From: Longimicrobium sp.
GTDB lineage: Bacteria; Gemmatimonadota; Gemmatimonadetes; Longimicrobiales; Longimicrobiaceae
Assembly: GCF_036388275.1 (NCBI RefSeq)
Contig: NZ_DASVSF010000002.1
Location: 186,001 to 250,000 of the forward strand
Reading direction: 5' to 3'
Length of the DNA: 64,000 nt
A program made the translations under genes and the position numbers. This document shows, one piece after another, positions 42,071 to 48,857 of this stretch (its first letter is position 1; each line of letters begins with the position of its first letter). The notes beneath the pieces were generated by a model. That model ran no database searches and was not told where the DNA came from. It saw only the letters and a list, made by a program, of their open reading frames with translations.

Positions 42071-42700
42071 TCAGACGAAGACGGGGGCGCCCCGCGCACC
42101 CTCCTGGCCTTCGATGGCGCGGATGATGGCCTTGGCGATCTTGTGCCCGCCCTGCACCGACGGCTCGATGGGGTTGGCGTAGTCCTCCGGCTCGCTGCAG
42201 ACGATGCGCAGCTCGATTGCGGGCAGCCCCAACTCGAAGGCCGTCCGCAGGATCGCATCGTTGAACATGATGAGTGCCGTGGGGGCCAGCCGCTGCATCA
42301 CGTGGTCGCCGAAGTTGCCGTTGTAGATGGTGCAGACGGTGAGCGGCAGGTCGTTCCTGAGCAGCTGCGCGACCACGCCGCGGTAGGCGTTCTCGAAGCG
42401 GTCGCGCATGTCGGCCAGGTGCCCCAGCGCGTCGGCGACGGTGGATGCGCGGCGCTGCAGGATGTCGACGTTCATCAGCGCGTCGTTGCCGCCGATGCTG
42501 AGCACAAGGTGCGTGGCGTCGCGCGGAATGCGGCCGTACTGCACGGGAATGCTCCCCGTGGTCGCGCCGTCGATGGCGGAAAGCGTGGCGCGCCATCCCT
42601 CGGGCATCTCGCGCTTCAGGTGCGCAACCACGTCCGGGCCGCCCGCCACGTACGACGCGTTGTCGAAGATGCTGTCCCCGAGAAGAACGATATGCGGCAT
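42071..42700 (-). CDS. SGNH/GDSL-family hydrolase
   Basis: Predicted esterase or lipase of 209 residues, cytoplasmic (no signal). Block I is GDSIFDN with nucleophile Ser10; block III is GGNDAL (about 70-75); the C-terminal block with the catalytic His lies in SVQGGHKIAK. The natural substrate is unknown. ATG 42700 gives a compact start (MPHIVLLGDS). Upstream lies the 455-nt gap before the integron-like array. Confidence 0.8.
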   Translation of the reverse strand: MPHIVLLGDSIFDNASYVAGGPDVVAHLKREMPEGWRATLSAIDGATTGSIPVQYGRIPRDATHLVLSIGGNDALMNVDILQRRASTVADALGHLADMRDRFENAYRGVVAQLLRNDLPLTVCTIYNGNFGDHVMQRLAPTALIMFNDAILRTAFELGLPAIELRIVCSEPEDYANPIEPSVQGGHKIAKAIIRAIEGQEGARGAPVFV

Positions 42701-43054
42701 GTCTCCGTACTCCGTTTCGGTTCAGGAACGAACCCGGAGCAGGAGCAAGCGCAGGGCCCACCAAGGAACACGAAGGCGTCACGCGGAGGCTCCGGAGAAA
42801 TGCGCGAGAGCCTCCTTCGTGGCGTGCCGACTCACGCCGGGAGAAAGTGATGCTCACGTGGGAGCCGCACGTCGCATTCCTGATAACGCGCCGGACAGAG
42901 CGCTATCTCGCCACCGCGCGTAGACATCTGCGGAACGCCGCTCCCACTGGCAGCACATGGGATTGAGTGCGTTGGATTTACGGGAGGTTGACGTCCAAGA
43001 GCCCGAGTATTATCTGGATTGAAGCGGAGTCGGCTATGCGCTCAATCTCGGGCT
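42701..43054. other. Intergenic region leading into the cassette array
   Basis: I see no gene here. GC falls towards the right end. The stretch 42955-43054 may be the eroded body of an older attC or an attI leader; no integrase fragment is recognisable on either strand. Confidence 0.5.
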
Positions 43055-43092
43055 GTTAGCCGGAATTCCGCCCACTGAACAAGAAGTTAGCC
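43055..43092 (+). other. Left boundary with two GTTAGCC core boxes
   Basis: GTTAGCC fits the integron core-site consensus GTTRRRY except for its third R and occurs at 43055-43061 and 43086-43092. The first is the exact complement of the GGCTAAC box that opens the HNH cassette's own attC at 44044. It could be the right half of a lost attC or part of an old attI. Confidence 0.45.
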
Positions 43093-43155
43093 GTTGCTGC
43101 TCCCGCGACTGTCTCTGCCTTTCCTGCCCCTTGGAATTGACTGCGACAAAAACCC

Positions 43156-44049
43156 ATGGCACACAAGTACACTGATGCGCGTCCGGCTATCCCCGCCGAC
43201 CTGCGCCGCGCGGTGTCTGTTGAGTCCGGACATGCTTGTGCCATCGCGCGGTGCGGGGAGCACACGTACCTCGAGGTTCATCACATCAACGGAAACAGAG
43301 GCGACAATCGCCACGAGAACCTGATCCTGCTGTGCGACAAACATCACAAGATGGCGCACGCTGGGCTCATCGACAGAAAGGCGGTTGCTGAGTACAAGGC
43401 AGCACTTCGCCGCGACCACCATGCGGCTCTAGCAGAACGGGTGGCGAGGCTTGAGGAACTGCTGAAGGCGCACCCAGCACCAGGGACGCACGACCTCGTG
43501 GCTCGCGTAGCGCAGGCAAAGGATGGAGACGCGGGCATTCCGACGCTCTCGTACGCGAGTGGCGCACAGCTGTCGGCGCTCACGCTTGAGCAGCTCGCAC
43601 TCACGCGATTCGAGCGGCAGCGCAAGGTGTCACTCTTCCGCAGTGTGCAAGTCCGGAGCGGCGATGTACGTCTCCAGCTCGACGCACTCTTTCGCGCCCC
43701 CGAGGGACAGCACGACCTCGTTGTCGAAGTGCGCTGGCTCAGGAAGCGGTACCTGGACGCTCCGGTATGGGCTCGTCAGGTCGCGGCGGCGACCGACGCG
43801 TATTCTCTGTTCACTGGTCGCCCAACGCGCGGCGTCCTGATCTTCGTCACGCCCGCTCGCCCATGGGCGAAGGTCGCCGACCTTGACTCAACATCACAGG
43901 AGTTGTCGAGGCTGGAGAACCCACCAGAGGTGGTGGTCTACAACTATGATGAGCTTGGATTCACGCCCGCTGCCATGAGCGCTGACCTGCTACGGTCGAC
44001 TCAGACGTCAACTTCATCGGACGATCCATCGCCTGACAATGCAGGCTAA
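43156..44049 (+). CDS. HNH nuclease with C-terminal unknown/PDDEXK-like domain (cassette 1)
   Basis: A 297-residue protein. The HNH domain is N-terminal (20-75): Cys28/Cys33 knuckle, VHHINGNRGDNRHENLILLC with His42-His43 and the Asn/His pair, then Cys60 and His63 of the second knuckle. A coiled stretch (ALAERVARLEELL) leads to a C-terminal domain with LDALFR...HDLVVEVRW, which resembles the D...ExK strand pair of restriction-like nucleases, although the lysine is replaced by Arg. Phage defence or DNA repair is possible. ATG 43156; its stop lies inside its own attC, a normal arrangement for cassettes. Confidence 0.75.
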   Translation: MAHKYTDARPAIPADLRRAVSVESGHACAIARCGEHTYLEVHHINGNRGDNRHENLILLCDKHHKMAHAGLIDRKAVAEYKAALRRDHHAALAERVARLEELLKAHPAPGTHDLVARVAQAKDGDAGIPTLSYASGAQLSALTLEQLALTRFERQRKVSLFRSVQVRSGDVRLQLDALFRAPEGQHDLVVEVRWLRKRYLDAPVWARQVAAATDAYSLFTGRPTRGVLIFVTPARPWAKVADLDSTSQELSRLENPPEVVVYNYDELGFTPAAMSADLLRSTQTSTSSDDPSPDNAG

Positions 44050-44119
44050 CAAGGCGTTGTACCCGACGCCGTCCTCCGTCGATGGCGCTCTGTCGGCCGG
44101 CGCGGGTGAACGGTTGACT
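44044..44119 (+). other. attC site of cassette 1 (short type)
   Basis: Left box GGCTAAC. The inner stem ACCCGACGCCG pairs with CGGCGCGGGT, leaving one extrahelical A, the feature that orients attC recombination. The right box GTTGACT is off-consensus. Length is about 76 bp. Confidence 0.65.
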
Positions 44120-44145
44120 CGCCCTCACACGATCTTCTTCGCGCA

Positions 44146-44766
44146 TTGAAAGTGATCATCAACCCGATCGTCTATGAGCAACCGAGCCTCGAAGTCGAGT
44201 ACGACTACGTCGGGATTATCGACGGGCTGGAGCCGAACGACCGACGAGGCTTCGCCATCACCGAGAAGTTGAAGACGTTCCTGAACGGCGCAGGCGTCAC
44301 GACGGCCTTGGCGGACGTCCGGTCTGCGCGAGAAATGCTAGGCGCATTGAAGACCTTCAACAAGGAAGCGGTGAGCGGTAAGCGATTCATGCTTCATTTC
44401 GTCTCGCACGGAAATAGGGATGGCGTCGCCGCAGGATCGGAGTTCGTCGATTGGGCAACGATGCGACCGTTTCTCCAGCGGATTCATGCGGCGACAGAGA
44501 ACACGTTGTTGCTCAACATGAGCACGTGTAAAGGTTTGCACGGCGTGAAGATCACAGAGGGCAGCGGCCCGTATCCGTTCTTCGGGTTGATTGGCGCGAA
44601 GGAGGACCTCTACGTGGCGGACGCCCTAGACGCGAATCGGCGGATCTATAACAAGTGGCTTGCCGGCGTGCCCGTTCAGCAGCTCGTGCCGGAGACGAAT
44701 GCCGAGATGGGCCGAGAAGTCTTGTTCAACATCTCGTCGGAAGGTTTCCGCAAACTTTCCTCGTAA
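44146..44766 (+). CDS. Caspase-like (clan CD) protein (cassette 2)
   Basis: A 206-residue protein with no recognised family name, but the clan CD cysteine-peptidase pattern is visible. A hydrophobic strand ends in Ser-His-Gly (RFMLHFVSHGNRDG, His88), and about 40 residues later a second hydrophobic strand ends in Ser-Thr-Cys (NTLLLNMSTCKGL, Cys128). A conserved-looking Asp/Glu segment (GSEFVDWATM) lies between. The start TTG 44146 is used; GTG 44152 is also in frame. It is a stand-alone catalytic domain without prodomain or sensor. A defence or regulated-death role is a hypothesis. Confidence 0.68.
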   Translation: MKVIINPIVYEQPSLEVEYDYVGIIDGLEPNDRRGFAITEKLKTFLNGAGVTTALADVRSAREMLGALKTFNKEAVSGKRFMLHFVSHGNRDGVAAGSEFVDWATMRPFLQRIHAATENTLLLNMSTCKGLHGVKITEGSGPYPFFGLIGAKEDLYVADALDANRRIYNKWLAGVPVQQLVPETNAEMGREVLFNISSEGFRKLSS

Positions 44767-44810
44767 TCGGGGACGTCAAGTGCTTGTGAGTTGAAATCCG
44801 CTCGCGCGAG

Positions 44811-44910
44811 GACCAACGAGTGGATGAAGGCGACGGAGGGCCGGGCATGTTTTAGGGCATTCTTCAGCTCTGGTCCACCGGTCCTCCGCGCCTTATCCTG
44901 AGCGTTAGGC
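44811..44910 (+). other. attC site of cassette 2
   Basis: Left box GACCAAC (near RYYYAAC), right box GTTAGGC. Two inner stems pair well: AAGGCG with CGCCTT, and GGAGGGCCGG with CCGGTCCTCC (one G-T). Length 100 bp. Confidence 0.75.
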
Positions 44911-44937
44911 GTTCTCACCCTTGGAAGGCGACGTGGC

Positions 44938-45504
44938 ATGGAGGAATTTGAGTGGATGTCGGCCGAACGTAGGGATCAGGTTGAGAAGCTATATGGAAGG
45001 TTCATGGATGCCCTACGGTCTCCGGATGACTTGCTCAATATGGTCTTGCGCGGTCACCTATTGGTCGAGGAGCAACTCGATCGGGCTGTACGTGCCTTCG
45101 TCCAACGGCCTCAGGATGTTGACGCTGCTCGGCTGACTTTCTTCCAGAAGATCCAGCTTACTCGGGCGTTCAACATACGGCACCCCGACGAGCCAGTCTG
45201 GCGCGCAGTCGCAGCACTTAACGTGTTGCGAAACGATCTTGCCCACCGTCTGACATCTTCGGAGAGAGACCGTAAAGCACGCGAGTTAATAACGTCGACC
45301 CGGGAGGATTATCCTGGCCCGGATTACCACGCGGAGGAGGAAGAATTTACGATACCTGAACAGCTGCAATTTGCCATCGGATACCTCTTAGGAGCCTTAA
45401 ACGGCATTGCTGGCGAGTATGAACAGCGCGCCAGAGTTGCAAAGGAGCCAGTTGAAGCACTTTTGAACCTTGAATATGACTCTGGCGAGGGCGCGGAGGA
45501 ATAG
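44938..45504 (+). CDS. HEPN-like / RNxxxH protein (cassette 3)
   Basis: A 188-residue, all-helical, acidic protein. The segment LNVLRNDLAHRL carries Arg98-x4-His103, the RX4-6H motif of HEPN-type ribonucleases and of related RNxxxH abortive-infection proteins. Helices around it (LVEEQLDRAVRAFVQ) fit the fold. No nucleotidyltransferase or other antitoxin partner is in the cassette. ATG 44938 has GGAAGG upstream. The tail is Glu-rich (YDSGEGAEE). If it is a toxin, it must be restrained by another factor. DUF4145-like function is the alternative. Confidence 0.62.
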   Translation: MEEFEWMSAERRDQVEKLYGRFMDALRSPDDLLNMVLRGHLLVEEQLDRAVRAFVQRPQDVDAARLTFFQKIQLTRAFNIRHPDEPVWRAVAALNVLRNDLAHRLTSSERDRKARELITSTREDYPGPDYHAEEEEFTIPEQLQFAIGYLLGALNGIAGEYEQRARVAKEPVEALLNLEYDSGEGAEE

Positions 45505-45540
45505 ACCTGCTGCCGTCGAGTTGCCTCTAGCACGAGAGCG

Positions 45541-45639
45541 GCCTAACAATCGGCTGCAGGGATGCGGGGCCTTGCATGCTTCGGGCCGGGAGAGTCTTAC
45601 GGGCCCTGCCCCGCGCCCCTGACCCTTGTGTCGTTAGGC
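45541..45639 (+). other. attC site of cassette 3 (canonical)
   Basis: GCCTAAC at the left end and its perfect complement GTTAGGC at the right end, 99 bp. The inner arms CAGGG-AT-GCGGGGC and GCCCCGC-GC-CCCTG pair. The body shares AATCGGCTGCAG and CTTGCATGCT with the next site. Confidence 0.88.
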
Positions 45640-45657
45640 CGCTGGGAAAGCATCGTG

Positions 45658-45685
45658 GCAGCCGCAGACGGTTTCCTGCGGCTGC
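45658..45685. other. Hairpin at the start of cassette 4
   Basis: Perfect 10-bp stem GCAGCCGCAG / CTGCGGCTGC with an 8-nt loop, without a T-run. It lies in the unusually long 200-nt leader between the attC core and the cassette 4 gene. Confidence 0.6.
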
Positions 45686-45838
45686 CCTTGCAATCCTCAC
45701 GCAAGCGGTGCTACCCCTCGCAACCTCGCCCACTCCATCGCCTCAAGTAGATAGCTACGTGCGAGTGAACCGGAATCGAGCCGGTTGTGAGCCGAAGATG
45801 AGACGATTGTGAACCGGACGTGAGGCGGGTACATTATT

Positions 45839-46279
45839 ATGTGGCCGATTGCTCGGCTCGCATTGAACCGCCAACAACTCATAGGCACGAACCAAGACCT
45901 CGCTACTAAGAGGGACAGCTTGCAATCGGCTCTCGACCAGTGGGTTCAGCGACCTGTCCTGCCGGTGGTGTACCTAAACTACAAGGGTGCTATCGACACG
46001 ACGGCAATTCGTTCGCTCCGCGAAATCTTGCGGGAGAGATGGATCGCAGCTACTGCGGGTGCTCCGATTAGTGAACCGCTGAGTCGATCTCAGGTGCGTT
46101 TCTTTTACACTACGCACACGGACTCAGTAGTCGCTCAGGAGATCGCTACGATCGCCAATCGCTACTTCGAGGGTAAGGGGTGTTCGGCCGCAAAATTCAC
46201 CGCCCGCTACACGCCGGGTTATGAAGGAAAGGCTCGCCCTGGCGCCTACGAGTTATATCTGCTTCCAGGTTGTCAGTGA
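45839..46279 (+). CDS. Unknown cassette protein, 146 aa (cassette 4)
   Basis: Not recognised. Residues about 8-38 (LNRQQLIGTNQDLATKRDSLQSALDQ) look like a short coiled coil. The rest is mixed alpha/beta (LPVVYLNYKGAIDTTAIRSLREIL, VRFFYTTHTDSVVAQEIATIANRYF, ARPGAYELYLLP). The abrupt start (MWPIARLALNRQQL) after a 200-nt non-coding leader suggests a lost N-terminal part, perhaps a membrane anchor; this is uncertain. Confidence 0.55.
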   Translation: MWPIARLALNRQQLIGTNQDLATKRDSLQSALDQWVQRPVLPVVYLNYKGAIDTTAIRSLREILRERWIAATAGAPISEPLSRSQVRFFYTTHTDSVVAQEIATIANRYFEGKGCSAAKFTARYTPGYEGKARPGAYELYLLPGCQ

Positions 46280-46313
46280 GTGACAGCCAAGCCGCTGCAC
46301 CCCCGCGCACGTG

Positions 46314-46413
46314 GCCTAACAATCGGCTGCAGTAGATGCCGGGCCTTGCATGCTTTCAGCGGACGAAAGTCTTGCGCGCAGGCCCCGCACCCCGGACCCT
46401 TGTGCCGTTAGGC
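46314..46413 (+). other. attC site of cassette 4 (canonical)
   Basis: GCCTAAC...GTTAGGC, perfect outer complement, 100 bp. It matches the site at 45541 over AATCGGCTGCAG, GGGCCTTGCATGCTT and GACCCTTGTG. Confidence 0.88.
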
Positions 46414-46439
46414 TCTACACCTGATGAACGAATCGTATA

Positions 46440-47018
46440 GTGTCAACAGACGGGCGTAGAGCGAGAATCTACCGTCATCTCCAGAATGGTGGCACCAATC
46501 CGCTGATCTGGGCCGTGATAGGAACGGTAGTCGGCATTGGGGATACCCTTGTCGCAGCTCCATTTCTCAATTCTGTTTTTACTGCACCGATTTTTCTACT
46601 GGTAATAGCGGTTCCAATTGCCTCGTTAGTCGCCGTTCTCGTTTTCTATCCGAGCCATGAGCGGCGGCTGAGTAGTTTAGTCGCTCTTTACTTTTCGCTG
46701 ATCCTAATCTTCTCCGTTCTCCATTTTCAACTGGTGCTGTTTTTTGACGAAGGACACATAGCCTACGATGGTATTCATCCAGCATGGAAGTGGCTGGGAG
46801 GTACGCAGGGACGGATACTCGAGGTAGGAAACGTGATCCAGTCGTTCGCGGATTGCTTCCACTTTAGCGTCGTGACTATGACGACGGTCGGTTACGGCGA
46901 TATGACTCCTACAAGATGGTACAGCCGGCTCTTATCCGACGTTCAGATTCTCATTGGTCTGGGCGTAGTTGTCGTCGGGGTAGGACGATATTTTGCGGGT
47001 CTCACGGCCAAGGAGTAA
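46440..47018 (+). CDS. Two-pore-domain-like K+ channel protein, Ion_trans_2 (cassette 5)
   Basis: Membrane protein of 192 residues with four hydrophobic helices (about 22-42, 50-70, 80-102, 165-187). The potassium selectivity filter TTVGYGDMTPT (filter 149-154) follows a pore helix (FADCFHFSVVTM). Helix-pore-helix with two extra N-terminal helices is the layout of Ion_trans_2 proteins. There is no cytoplasmic ligand-binding domain. GC is far below the chromosome average. It starts at GTG 46440; an ATG at 46422 is out of frame. As a cassette gene it may serve stress or effector functions. Confidence 0.8.
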   Translation: MSTDGRRARIYRHLQNGGTNPLIWAVIGTVVGIGDTLVAAPFLNSVFTAPIFLLVIAVPIASLVAVLVFYPSHERRLSSLVALYFSLILIFSVLHFQLVLFFDEGHIAYDGIHPAWKWLGGTQGRILEVGNVIQSFADCFHFSVVTMTTVGYGDMTPTRWYSRLLSDVQILIGLGVVVVGVGRYFAGLTAKE

Positions 47019-47068
47019 CCGGCCAAACCGCTTTGATGCGACAATCCCCCTTCTGACTCTGAGCCACA

Positions 47069-47162
47069 GCCTACAATCGCTGCAGGAGATGCGGGGCATG
47101 TTTTCAGCGCGATGAAAGTCTTGCGCGACGGTCCCACGCCCCTAACCCTCGTGTCGTTAGCT
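47069..47162 (+). other. attC site of cassette 5 (partly degenerate)
   Basis: The left box reads GCCTAC, one base short of GCCTAAC; the right box is GTTAGCT. The body keeps CAATC...CTGCAGG, GATGCGGGGC, GAAAGTCTTGCGCG and CGTGTCGTTAG in common with the two canonical sites, so it is a decayed member of the same family. Confidence 0.75.
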
Positions 47163-47191
47163 TAGGCCTGTCCAACATCCTTCTTTGCTAG

Positions 47192-47650
47192 ATGATGACT
47201 TTTCGCTTCATCGTTGCATTTGCACCCCACACGAAAATCACGGCGGTAATCCGTTTCCTAGTCGCCGTGTCCGTTTTGTTGCTGCCCGCGTGCAGCGGCG
47301 GCGCCGAAGACCGGCCGCAAGCCCCAGATCCGAATGAGGTCGAGCGCGAGGGGGAGGGCGTGCTCATTCCAGTACCCGGGGATCCAGCGCGGGCAGTATA
47401 CCAACTTATCGAGATGTCTCAGATGTCGAACGGCAATCTCGAGGTGCTCACGCGGCGGGACGGCTCGTCCGGCACTTCCTACGCGCGACGGGAGACCGAC
47501 TGCCGAAACATGACGTTCCGCTATGTAGGTGAGGGCGATACGCGCGCGCAGGCGGAGGAAGACAGTCCCAATCGTGGAAGTATGGGTGAGCTGGTTCCAG
47601 GCTCCATCAGCACTGAAATCTCCGAATTCGCATGCGCACGGGCCAAGTAG
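47192..47650 (+). CDS. Lipoprotein, 152 aa (cassette 6 or first gene after the array)
   Basis: Predicted lipoprotein with signal ending in LLLPAC (about residue 34). The mature part ends ISEFACARAK and has cysteines in the pattern of the adhesin-E-like lipoprotein at 40561. It starts 35 nt after the last attC core, as a cassette gene would, but no complete attC follows. A lone GTCCAAC at 47722-47728 could be the left box of a truncated site. Function unknown. Confidence 0.65.
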   Translation: MMTFRFIVAFAPHTKITAVIRFLVAVSVLLLPACSGGAEDRPQAPDPNEVEREGEGVLIPVPGDPARAVYQLIEMSQMSNGNLEVLTRRDGSSGTSYARRETDCRNMTFRYVGEGDTRAQAEEDSPNRGSMGELVPGSISTEISEFACARAK

Positions 47651-47792
47651 AGGCGGTATCTTTCCACCACTCACCGCTGGGTAGTGAAGGCCGCTGCGTC
47701 GTCGCGGAATCCCGAGTTTCTGTCCAACGCCAGCCAGCACGGGAAGTCCTGTGCAGTTCCTCTCCGTCTCGTCCGTGTGAGGCCGCATCTCC

Positions 47793-48638
47793 TTATTTCG
47801 GAAAACGCGCGAGGGCTTCCTTCATGGCGCGGTAGCCCTCCTCCAGGAAGTACTGCGTGCGGTGGAAGTCCCACGAGCCCAGGTGCCCGATGCGGGGCCT
47901 GACGTGCGTCACGGGCAGCCCCTTCCACTCTTCGAGCGCGCGCACACGCTGCGCGGCGATGTTCATCGTGAGAATGCGGTCGTGGATGGCGATCATCCCG
48001 CGGTCGAAGTGGCCGGCGGCGGGTGGCAGGATCTCCGAACCCACGTCCACCGCGATCACCCGCTCCGCCCCCCACTCGAACGCCTGCTTCACGGGAAGCA
48101 CGTTCAAGATGCCCCCATCCACCAGCACGTCCCCGTCCAGCCGCAGGGGCGGAAAGTAGATGGGAATGGCGCACGACGCGTACACCGCATCCACCGGGTC
48201 CACGTCCTCGCGCACCCCCGTGCCGAACCACACCTCGCCGCACCCCATCAGCGACACCGCGTTGATCCGCAGCGGAATCCCGGCCTCGGCGAACGACTTC
48301 AGCGGCAGGTTCGCCGACAGGTAGCGGCGGAAGTGCCCGCCGTCGAACACGGCCTCCTCGCGCACGCCGCCCATCCACACCGCGCGCCGGTTGATGGAAA
48401 CGATGTCCTCGCGCGTCAGGCTGCGCGCCAGCTCGCCCAGGTCCCGCCACCCCATGCCGCCCGCGATGGATGCCCCGATCAGCGCGCCGATGCTGGTGCC
48501 GATGATGGCGTCGGGGACGATGCCCGCCTCGTCCAGCGCCTTCCACACGCCCACGTGCGCGGTGCCCTTCATCCCTCCGCCGCCCAGCACCAGCACGGTG
48601 CGCGGCCCCGGGGACGGCTGCGGATCTGCGTCGGTCAA
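47793..48638 (-). CDS. Patatin-like phospholipase
   Basis: Serine lipid acyl hydrolase of 281 residues. The oxyanion motif GGGGMKG (19-25), nucleophile elbow GTSIG with Ser49, and catalytic Asp174 in LVDGGILN are all present. It resembles the RssA/NTE-like cytoplasmic group. The start must lie before GGGG; TTG 48638 gives a sensible N-terminus, although no ribosome site is obvious, and an upstream-open frame runs into sufC antisense. It is divergent from the suf operon across 219 nt. Confidence 0.85.
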   Translation of the reverse strand: MTDADPQPSPGPRTVLVLGGGGMKGTAHVGVWKALDEAGIVPDAIIGTSIGALIGASIAGGMGWRDLGELARSLTREDIVSINRRAVWMGGVREEAVFDGGHFRRYLSANLPLKSFAEAGIPLRINAVSLMGCGEVWFGTGVREDVDPVDAVYASCAIPIYFPPLRLDGDVLVDGGILNVLPVKQAFEWGAERVIAVDVGSEILPPAAGHFDRGMIAIHDRILTMNIAAQRVRALEEWKGLPVTHVRPRIGHLGSWDFHRTQYFLEEGYRAMKEALARFPK

Positions 48639-48772
48639 CGGCGTACTCGCGGGCTGGGGAAAACGGGGGCGGAGAAAGGCGGGTCCGGCCCGCAACTTGG
48701 GCCCCTCCCCCCGGTGCCGCGCAAGGGGCGGAACCTTGACCCGGGAGCCCCCGGAACCTAGTTTGTGGATGA

Positions 48773-48793
48773 TAGTAAGAATCATTCTTGCTA
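48773..48793. promoter_or_regulatory. 21-bp palindromic operator before sufC
   Basis: A near-perfect palindrome centred on C48783: AAGAAT-C-ATTCTT at the core, extending to TAG...CTA with one mismatch per side. It sits 65 nt before the sufC start in an AT-rich patch. By position and symmetry it could bind a Fur-type or other iron/Fe-S regulator; the sequence is not a standard Fur box. Confidence 0.6.
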
Positions 48794-48857
48794 GATACGA
48801 AGCGGACACGAACCCGAGACGGCCGGCGCGCGCCGGCGTGCCCAGGAGAACCGATAG

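Larger units (their letters stand above)
43055..47162 (+). mobile_element. Integron-type gene cassette array without integrase (CALIN)
   Basis: Six genes on the plus strand, each in its own 0.7-1 kb segment bounded by attC-like sites. Clear or partial sites are at 44044, 44811, 45541, 46314 and 47069. Three of them (45541, 46314, 47069) share long stretches, as in sedentary chromosomal integrons. GC and codon use differ from the neighbours, and genes nearly abut their sites. No integrase gene lies within the window. Known biology: such clusters are called CALINs and can be mobilised by an integrase in trans. Confidence 0.82.

Noticed and set aside
42071..42923. Extension of the GDSL gene region as further cassettes
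   Set aside because: GC and codon use there match the chromosome, the gene is on the minus strand, and no attC core boxes are seen.
47663..47792. A full attC after the last lipoprotein
   Set aside because: Only a single GTCCAAC box is present; no matching GTTRRRY box or stem follows before the patatin gene.
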